A stretch of DNA of 5,447 nucleotides, taken from NCBI GenBank assembly GCA_934096025.1, contig CAKOLP010000073.1, positions 1 to 5,447 on the forward strand, in the 5' to 3' direction. Shown here one piece after another: positions 1 through 4,533 of the stretch; the stretch's first letter is position 1, and each line of letters opens with the position of its first letter. Source of the stretch: an uncultured Bacilli bacterium. Its GTDB lineage: Bacteria > Bacillota_I > Bacilli_A > RF39 > UBA660. The position numbers and the translations under genes are program-made. The notes under the pieces are model-generated. The model saw nothing but the letters and a program-made list of their open reading frames with translations, searched no databases and was not told the origin of the DNA.

Positions 1-378
1 CTTCAAGGCGGAGACCCTAATGGTGATGGGACTGGTAATCCAGGCTATTCAATAAAAGGAGAATTTAAAGAAAACAACTATCCTAAAAACACTTTAAAAC
101 ACACAACCGGAGTAATATCAATGGCTAGAAGTATGAATAACGATTCGGCAGGCTCACAATTCTTCATTGTTTTAGATTCTAACGAAAACATTTCCAACTC
201 TTTAGATGGAAAATACGCAGCTTTTGGAAAAATATTAACAGGTATGGAAGTAATAAATGAAATAGAAAATACAGCAAAAATAAGTGATGAAGTAACTGGC
301 AAACTAAAAGAAAATATCAAAATAACCAAAGTAACCGTAGATACTAAAGGTAAAACCTACACTGTAAAAAAAGCATAA
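1..378 (+). CDS. Cyclophilin-type peptidyl-prolyl cis-trans isomerase, 5' partial
   Basis: Catalyses cis-trans isomerisation of Xaa-Pro bonds during protein folding. The frame is open from base 1 and ends in TAA at 376-378. It shows the last 125 residues; the start and any signal peptide are outside the window. Cyclophilin motifs appear in order: LQGGDPNGDGTG at residues 1-12, ARSMNNDSAGSQFFI at about 42-56, and LDGKYAAFGKI at about 67-77. The Gln of QGGD and the Gln and Phe of SQFF match the active-site positions known from human CypA. The Trp that precedes LDGK in CypA (cyclosporin contact) is Ser here, as in many bacterial members. The ATG at 121 lies inside the conserved fold and is not the start. 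It lies 39 nt before uppP with no terminator between, so co-transcription is plausible. Whether the protein is cytoplasmic or a lipoprotein cannot be judged. Confidence 0.94.
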   Translation, partial: LQGGDPNGDGTGNPGYSIKGEFKENNYPKNTLKHTTGVISMARSMNNDSAGSQFFIVLDSNENISNSLDGKYAAFGKILTGMEVINEIENTAKISDEVTGKLKENIKITKVTVDTKGKTYTVKKA

Positions 379-417
379 TTAAACATTCAAATAATATTAT
401 TATATAAAGGAGTTAAC

Positions 418-1227
418 ATGGGTACAATAATTACACACATAATTTTAGGAATCATTCAAGGAATTACAGAACCACTACCAATCTCTAGCAGTGGGCATAT
501 ATTTCTTTTTAAAAATTTACTTAATACTAACATCTTTAATAGTCTAAACTTTGAAATAATCTCTAACTTTGGCTCTTTCCTTGCCATATTTATTATTTTT
601 TGGAAAAGCATAAAAGAATTACTTATATCTTTTTTTACCTTTATCTTTAAAAAAGAAAAAAGAGCTAAAAACTTAGCGAATTTCAAATACTGTATATATG
701 TTATTATAAGTACAATTCCAGTTGGGATCGTAGGTTTTCTATTCAAAGACAAACTAGAAAACTTATATTCCCTTAATGGTCTTGCTTTTGCCTTTTTAAT
801 AACAGCATTATCTTTATTTATAGTAAGAAACATCAAAGGTACCAAAGATGACCATGATATAACATTAAAAGATGCCATTATTATTGGACTTTTCCAAATG
901 ATTACAATTATCCCTGGTATAAGTAGAAGTGGAACTGTTTTAGTAGCGTGCCTACTTTGTAATTTAAAAAGAACTACTGCTTTAAAATATACATTTATAT
1001 TATATTTTCCAGTAAGTTTAGCAACCCTTTTACTAGGAGTAAGTGATTTACTTGGCACTCAAGAATTAAATTCTTTACTTATCCCTTATTTATTAGGAAT
1101 GATAGCATCAGGTATAGTAACATATTTTTCTTACAAATGGCTTAGTGAATGGGTTAAACAAGGAAAACTATGGAAGTTCTCTATTTATTGCTTAATCTTA
1201 TCTATATTTATATTTTTATACTTTTAA
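418..1227 (+). CDS. uppP: Undecaprenyl-diphosphatase (UppP/BacA family)
   Basis: Integral membrane phosphatase converting undecaprenyl diphosphate to the monophosphate, recycling the lipid carrier of peptidoglycan and other wall polymers; extra copies give bacitracin resistance in known bacteria. At 269 residues it has the usual family length. The N-terminal motif QGITEPLPISSSGH (residues 14-27) supplies the (E/Q)xxxE pair as Gln14 and Glu18 plus the SSSGH loop. The second motif, PGISRSG (166-172), supplies Arg170, preceded by Gln160. Hydrophobic segments fill most of the remainder, around 47-60, 95-108, 122-137, 190-206, 222-238 and 253-268. The ATG start has AAAGGAG at 406-412, five bases upstream, which fixes it. 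A Pro follows Glu18 where Phe is usual in well-known homologues. It probably shares a transcript with the upstream cyclophilin and ends at the terminator directly after its stop. Confidence 0.96.
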   Translation: MGTIITHIILGIIQGITEPLPISSSGHIFLFKNLLNTNIFNSLNFEIISNFGSFLAIFIIFWKSIKELLISFFTFIFKKEKRAKNLANFKYCIYVIISTIPVGIVGFLFKDKLENLYSLNGLAFAFLITALSLFIVRNIKGTKDDHDITLKDAIIIGLFQMITIIPGISRSGTVLVACLLCNLKRTTALKYTFILYFPVSLATLLLGVSDLLGTQELNSLLIPYLLGMIASGIVTYFSYKWLSEWVKQGKLWKFSIYCLILSIFIFLYF

Positions 1228-1251
1228 ACAAGGCTTTTGCTTTGTTTTTTT
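1226..1251 (+). terminator. Rho-independent terminator after uppP
   Basis: The arm AAACAAGGC (1226-1234) pairs with GCTTTGTTT (1239-1247) across a TTTT loop, with one G-U pair, and a T run extends to 1251. The hairpin starts within the uppP stop codon. Confidence 0.9.
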
Positions 1252-1262
1252 AAACTATCTAG

Positions 1263-1300
1263 AAAATAAAAAACTGCAACACTTTACATCTTTACAGTTT
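1263..1300 (-). terminator. Rho-independent terminator of the Rpn-family gene
   Basis: On the - strand, AAACTGTAA (1300-1292) pairs with TTGCAGTTT (1279-1271) over a 12-nt loop, followed by a T-rich tail (1273-1263). The first arm overlaps the last codons of the gene. One pair is G-U in the - strand RNA but would be C-A in a + strand RNA, so the hairpin belongs to the - strand. It stands back to back with the uppP terminator, giving a convergent gene end. Confidence 0.8.
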
Positions 1301-2138
1301 CTTCTCTTTTTAATTTATTAATTTCTTTTTTAGATAGCCCTGTGATTTCTGAAATAACTCCAATATTAAATTTTTTCTTTAGCATTCTTCTGACAACATC
1401 TTCTTCTTTATTTCTTTTTCCTTGTTCTTGACCAACTTCAATTAAACTATATTCTCTTAATTTTTGGGCATCATATCTCAATCCTGCATCAAAATTTAAT
1501 GTTAATTCTATTCCCTTATCTACCATTGCTTCCATTAGCTCATCTCCTTTATATAATTTTTTTAATACATCCTCGTCTTCACACACCAATAAGTATAATA
1601 AATACTCCAAAGATGCTTTACCTTTTTTCTTAATATCAGTATAATCCATATTTCTAAGTTTAGCAAGATTTATATCTACTATCATTAAATATTTTCTATA
1701 CTCACGATATTTTTTATCATCTAATATCTTACTTCGCACTATAAATTCTTTATCATTCATAACGCCAAAATTATTTAGATTAATTTGATATATATATTTA
1801 ATTTTTCTTTTATAATCTTTACTTTTTTTAAGTTGTCTTAATATTAAATGACAAATATAAGAAAAATTATTTTGACTAAGAGATAATGAATTAAAATTAT
1901 TAATCTCTACATTTACAATAAAATTATTACTTTCCAAGACAATGTCTGCTTCACCATTAACTACATTTTTGTTTACCCCGATATTCGGGTGCACCATATT
2001 TAACTTAGCTACCGGCTTATTTAAAACTGCACTTATCATACAAGCCAAATATTTCCTTCCCTCCCAACTATCAGTTAATAGTTTTTTCACTACATCATCG
2101 CGTAAATTTGATGATTTTATTTTATTTTTAACTACTAT
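1284..2138 (-). CDS. Rpn-family PD-(D/E)XK nuclease-like protein (transposase-associated family), apparent ATA start
   Basis: About 284 residues if translation begins at ATA 2138-2136. The Rpn/PDDEXK_2 family comprises recombination-promoting nuclease-like proteins, often multicopy and often annotated as transposases. Family signs are an N-terminal helical part (LRDDVVKKLLTDSWEGRKYL), the candidate catalytic core GEADIVLESNNFIVNVEIN with Asp65, Glu78 and Asn80 (Asn where Gln is common), INLNNF in the middle, and the C-terminal helix-turn-helix-like tail SEITGLSKKEINKL. The frame stays open upstream to a TTG at 2249, but that stretch contains a terminator and the gene's own promoter and encodes an unrelated hydrophobic, Cys-rich peptide. 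The Shine-Dalgarno AAGGAGGG (2152-2145) is six bases before ATA GTA GTT. No ATG, GTG or TTG lies near; the next ATG, at 2039, would delete the conserved N-terminus. Either ATA is used or the start was lost recently. The rest of the frame is intact. DNA cleavage activity is inferred from the family, not shown. Confidence 0.8.
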   Translation of the reverse strand: MVVKNKIKSSNLRDDVVKKLLTDSWEGRKYLACMISAVLNKPVAKLNMVHPNIGVNKNVVNGEADIVLESNNFIVNVEINNFNSLSLSQNNFSYICHLILRQLKKSKDYKRKIKYIYQINLNNFGVMNDKEFIVRSKILDDKKYREYRKYLMIVDINLAKLRNMDYTDIKKKGKASLEYLLYLLVCEDEDVLKKLYKGDELMEAMVDKGIELTLNFDAGLRYDAQKLREYSLIEVGQEQGKRNKEEDVVRRMLKKKFNIGVISEITGLSKKEINKLKREETVKM

Positions 2139-2144
2139 TTTAGT

Positions 2145-2152
2145 CCCTCCTT
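2145..2152 (-). promoter_or_regulatory. Strong Shine-Dalgarno that decides the Rpn-family start
   Basis: AAGGAGGG reads on the - strand from 2152 to 2145, with ACTAAA between it and the ATA triplet at 2138-2136. This is ideal spacing for initiation at ATA, and there is no standard start codon within reach. Confidence 0.75.
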
Positions 2153-2160
2153 GGCTATCT

Positions 2161-2188
2161 ATTATACATATTAAAAGCAACCAGACAA
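2161..2188 (-). promoter_or_regulatory. Promoter of the Rpn-family gene
   Basis: On the - strand, TTGTCT (2188-2183) and a perfect TATAAT (2166-2161) are 16 bp apart. Initiation is expected near 2154, directly before the ribosome binding site, giving a leader of only about 15 nt. This excludes the TTG at 2249 as a start on this transcript. Confidence 0.65.
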
Positions 2189-2233
2189 GGGCTTCGACAA
2201 AACTAGTCAAAACGATACAAAAAATTTTACAAC

Positions 2234-2258
2234 AAAAAAGGGAAACCAAATATTTCCC
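2234..2258 (-). terminator. Rho-independent terminator upstream of the Rpn-family gene
   Basis: On the - strand, GGGAAA (2258-2253) and TTTCCC (2245-2240) enclose a 7-nt loop and are followed by six T (2239-2234). It probably ends the two-component operon transcript about 150 nt after the kinase stop, insulating the Rpn-family gene. Confidence 0.8.
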
Positions 2259-2348
2259 TATAAAAGTGTGAGTTTTGAGTTTTATATGTTAATTGTGTAT
2301 AGTTTATAATTTACATTTCTTTTCTTTATCTTATATATAATCTCTCCT

Positions 2349-2397
2349 TTCTTACATTTACATCATACTCCAGAATTATGAAGTTTTTATGTAAGAA
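2349..2397. repeat. Perfect 9-bp inverted repeat with nested 5-bp repeat, 3' of the kinase gene
   Basis: TTCTTACAT (2349-2357) and ATGTAAGAA (2389-2397) are perfect complements separated by 31 nt. Inside them TCATA (2363-2367) and TATGA (2377-2381) form a second, shorter pair. There is no T tract after either end, so it is not an ordinary terminator. In - strand RNA the structure lies just after the kinase stop and is followed by AAGGAG. The stretch 2259-2406 between the kinase and the next terminator holds no convincing gene; this repeat is its only structure that I can see. Confidence 0.5.
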
Positions 2398-2406
2398 TAA
2401 TGAAAA

Positions 2407-3789
2407 TTATATTTTTATTTTAAAATAGAATGTCGTACCTTTCTTAAGAATACTATTAACACCATATTCATAACCATGCAACTCAAGTATCTGTTTAACA
2501 ATTGATAAACCTAAACCTGTAGATATCACATTTCTTTGATGATTCTTATCATTTTTATAATATTTATTCCAAATATACTTTATTTCACTTTCTTTTATAC
2601 CTTTTCCAGTATCAATTATTTCCACTAAATAATATTTTTTATGCTTCGTTACATTCACAGTAACTGTTTTATCTTCCCCAGTATAATTAATAGCATTATT
2701 AACTAAATTATATACTACTTGATTTATTTTTTTCTTATCAGCTTTAATAATAACCTCATCTGGCATATTAACTTTAATATCATACTGTTCAGTTTCTTTA
2801 ATAATTTGATACTTTTTAACTATATTTTTAATTTCTTTAGTTAAATCATATTTTTGAATATTCAAAGTATCTGCATTAGACTGCATTTTTGATAAATCTA
2901 ATATATCATTTACTAGCACTGTTAATCTATCTGTTTCATCTACTATAATAGCCAAGTGTTCATTCATTTTCTCAGGATTCTTATAAGATATATCCCTAAT
3001 CATTTCAGCATAGGCTTTAATCATTGTTAATGGTGTTTTTAAATCATGAGAAACATTAGCCATTAAATCTCTGCGTAGTTCATCTGTTTTAACTAATTCT
3101 TTTTGAGCTTCACTCAAAGTCTCAGATAATTCATCTATTTCCTTTATCCCCGATTCATCATATCTTACATCAAAATCTCCGCTACCAAGTTTCTTAGCTT
3201 TTTTAGTAATATTTGTAATCGGATAAGTAATCTTACTTGATAAAAATACAGAAAATATTACAGCCACGAAAATACTAATTATAAAAATATACATTATTTG
3301 TTTCTTAATAATTAATGTAAAATCAGATATATCTTCTAAATTAGAATAAATAAATGTATATCCGTTACTATCATGTATCCCATATAATATAGCAGATACT
3401 TCTTTATCTTCATTTCTAAATCTATAAGCTTTTACATTTTCACTTGAATTAATAAAACTATTCATTAAAACTTGTACTTTTTTAGTCCCAAGGGCACAAC
3501 CATTCAAATTAGAATTATATGTTGCCACAATATTTGCATCTTCTAATACCCCAATACACACTTCATTTCGATAAGCAATCTCCTGAAGCACATAATCCTT
3601 TTCCTCATCATTAACATCTTTCAAAGAATTAATTATATCTCCCATTTTATCTATCTGAGCTTTCTCATAATAAATATCAAATATTGATATCTGGCATATC
3701 CACAACAACAAAATAATAACTAAATTAAATATTAAAAGAAAAGCTAAAGTTTTAGATTGTATACTAGTTTTCTTTTTTAGTTTCATCAT
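2407..3789 (-). CDS. Two-component sensor histidine kinase, membrane-bound, HAMP/HisKA/HATPase
   Basis: A 460-residue kinase that should autophosphorylate on His and pass the phosphate to the regulator encoded just upstream. Order of parts: a short basic N-terminus; TM1 about 15-33; an extracytoplasmic sensor about 34-162 with Cys78 and Cys98; TM2 about 164-184; HAMP about 185-237; HisKA with the H box NVSHDLKTPL (His248); N box NQVVYNLVNNAINYT (356-370); G1 DTGKGI (393-398); G2 GLGLSIVK (425-432). All catalytic boxes are intact, so it should be active. The architecture resembles PhoR/ResE/VanS-like kinases, but the sensor is not one I recognise and the signal is unknown. The start overlaps the regulator gene by 26 nt with no clear Shine-Dalgarno, implying translational coupling; the second Met codon (3786) is an equally possible start. 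The short-sensor BceS type is excluded by the large external loop. Confidence 0.95.
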   Translation of the reverse strand: MMKLKKKTSIQSKTLAFLLIFNLVIILLLWICQISIFDIYYEKAQIDKMGDIINSLKDVNDEEKDYVLQEIAYRNEVCIGVLEDANIVATYNSNLNGCALGTKKVQVLMNSFINSSENVKAYRFRNEDKEVSAILYGIHDSNGYTFIYSNLEDISDFTLIIKKQIMYIFIISIFVAVIFSVFLSSKITYPITNITKKAKKLGSGDFDVRYDESGIKEIDELSETLSEAQKELVKTDELRRDLMANVSHDLKTPLTMIKAYAEMIRDISYKNPEKMNEHLAIIVDETDRLTVLVNDILDLSKMQSNADTLNIQKYDLTKEIKNIVKKYQIIKETEQYDIKVNMPDEVIIKADKKKINQVVYNLVNNAINYTGEDKTVTVNVTKHKKYYLVEIIDTGKGIKESEIKYIWNKYYKNDKNHQRNVISTGLGLSIVKQILELHGYEYGVNSILKKGTTFYFKIKI

Positions 3790-4441
3790 ATTGGAACTTA
3801 TACCCCATTCCTCTTACTGTAACAATCATATTTTTATACTTTCCTAAATGTTTCCTTAATGTTTTAACATGAGTATCAATAGTTCTATCATCTCCATAAA
3901 AGTCATATCCCCAGATACTACTTAACAATTTCTCTCTTGATAAAGCAATATTCTTATTATCAATAAAATACTTTAACATATCATATTCTTTCGGAGTCAA
4001 ATAAATTTTTTCTCCATCAATATAAACATCATGAGCAATATTATCTAACTTAATTCCCTCAATCACATAAACATCAGTTTCTTTTTCTTTTCTTTTAGTA
4101 ACAGCTTTTATCCGTGCCACCAATTCTTTTGGACTAAAAGGTTTCGTAACATAATCATCAATACCCAAATCAAAACCAATTAACTTATCATATTCTTCTC
4201 CCCTAGCAGAAAGCATAATAAAAGGAATATCTTTTATTTTTTTTATCTCTCTACAAGCTGTATATCCATCCATTTTAGGCATCATTATATCCATAATAAT
4301 AATATCAAAATCTTCGTTCTTTACTTTTTCTAGTGCTTCAACACCATTTTCAGCCTCACGAACTTCAAAATTTTCTAAAACTAAATATTCTTTTATAACA
4401 TCTCTAATTAATTTTTCATCATCTACTACAAGTACTTTCAT
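3764..4441 (-). CDS. Two-component response regulator, OmpR/PhoB family
   Basis: A 225-residue DNA-binding transcription regulator. The receiver domain (about 1-115) has the acidic pair Asp7-Asp8, phospho-acceptor Asp51 in IIIMDIMMPKMDG, Ser78 in MLSARGE and Lys100 in VTKPF, all as required for phosphorylation switching. The C-terminal winged helix (about 127-220) carries LTPKEYDMLKYF, the recognition-helix region DDRTIDTHVKTLRKHLGK, and the wing VRGMGYKF. The ATG at 4441 has GGAGG (4452-4448) six bases upstream. It is the first gene of an operon with the overlapping kinase. Expression is likely driven by the promoter at 4499-4526. A palindrome at the start of the transcript may be an operator, possibly autoregulatory. 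The specific regulon cannot be deduced. Confidence 0.96.
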   Translation of the reverse strand: MKVLVVDDEKLIRDVIKEYLVLENFEVREAENGVEALEKVKNEDFDIIIMDIMMPKMDGYTACREIKKIKDIPFIMLSARGEEYDKLIGFDLGIDDYVTKPFSPKELVARIKAVTKRKEKETDVYVIEGIKLDNIAHDVYIDGEKIYLTPKEYDMLKYFIDNKNIALSREKLLSSIWGYDFYGDDRTIDTHVKTLRKHLGKYKNMIVTVRGMGYKFQYDETKKEN

Positions 4442-4473
4442 TTGTAACCTCCATTAACAATTATAAATATATA

Positions 4474-4499
4474 TTGTGAAAATAATATGATTATCACAA
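4474..4499. promoter_or_regulatory. Palindrome at the operon transcription start, candidate operator
   Basis: TTGTGA (4474-4479) and TCACAA (4494-4499) are perfect 6-bp inverted arms, 14 bp apart, with a partly symmetric AT-rich centre. They lie from the edge of the -10 box to about 30 nt before the regulator's start codon. The site could bind a dimeric regulator or form a leader hairpin. The half-sites resemble TGTGA/TCACA of CRP-type sites, but the spacing is much longer than the usual six. Confidence 0.4.
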
Positions 4500-4526
4500 A
4501 TATACCATAATAAAAGACCTTGTCAA
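4499..4526 (-). promoter_or_regulatory. Promoter of the two-component operon, nested in a terminator hairpin
   Basis: On the - strand a consensus TTGACA (4526-4521) and TATATT (4504-4499) are 16 bp apart. Initiation is predicted near 4492, giving a leader of about 50 nt. The -35 box forms the tip and part of the stem of the upstream gene's terminator hairpin. Confidence 0.65.
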
Positions 4527-4533
4527 GGCCTTT
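4513..4533 (-). terminator. Terminator hairpin of the surface-protein gene
   Basis: On the - strand, AAAGGCCTT (4533-4525) pairs with AAGGTCTTT (4521-4513) across a GAC loop, with one G-U pair, and the tail is TTTTATT (4515-4509). The stem begins in the stop codon of the surface gene. The T run is short, so termination may be leaky. In the + direction the hairpin also ends in TTTATT, but no + strand gene precedes it. Confidence 0.65.

Noticed and set aside
456..1058. 200-codon open frame on the - strand opposite uppP.
   Set aside because: Shadow of a clearly recognised gene; no ribosome binding site and no family resemblance.
2139..2249. N-terminal extension of the Rpn-family frame from TTG 2249, giving a hydrophobic 37-residue leader.
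   Set aside because: The TTG lies inside a terminator hairpin and upstream of the gene's own promoter; there is no ribosome binding site, and the peptide is unlike the family's N-terminus.
1942..2271. 109-codon + strand frame across the Rpn-family 5' region.
   Set aside because: Antisense shadow covering the promoter, Shine-Dalgarno and terminator of the - strand gene; no recognisable protein.
2281..2345. Mini-ORF after the AAGGAG run near 2345 on the - strand, about 19 codons starting at ATT.
   Set aside because: Non-standard start, very short, no recognisable peptide, and no evidence that it is translated.
4513..4533. Hairpin just after the G+C-rich segment as the cruciform found downstream of variable repeats in some diversity-generating retroelements.
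   Set aside because: Best pairing gives a 3-nt GAC loop with a G-U pair rather than a clean stem with a GRNA tetraloop, and its position on the stop codon with a T-rich tail fits a terminator.
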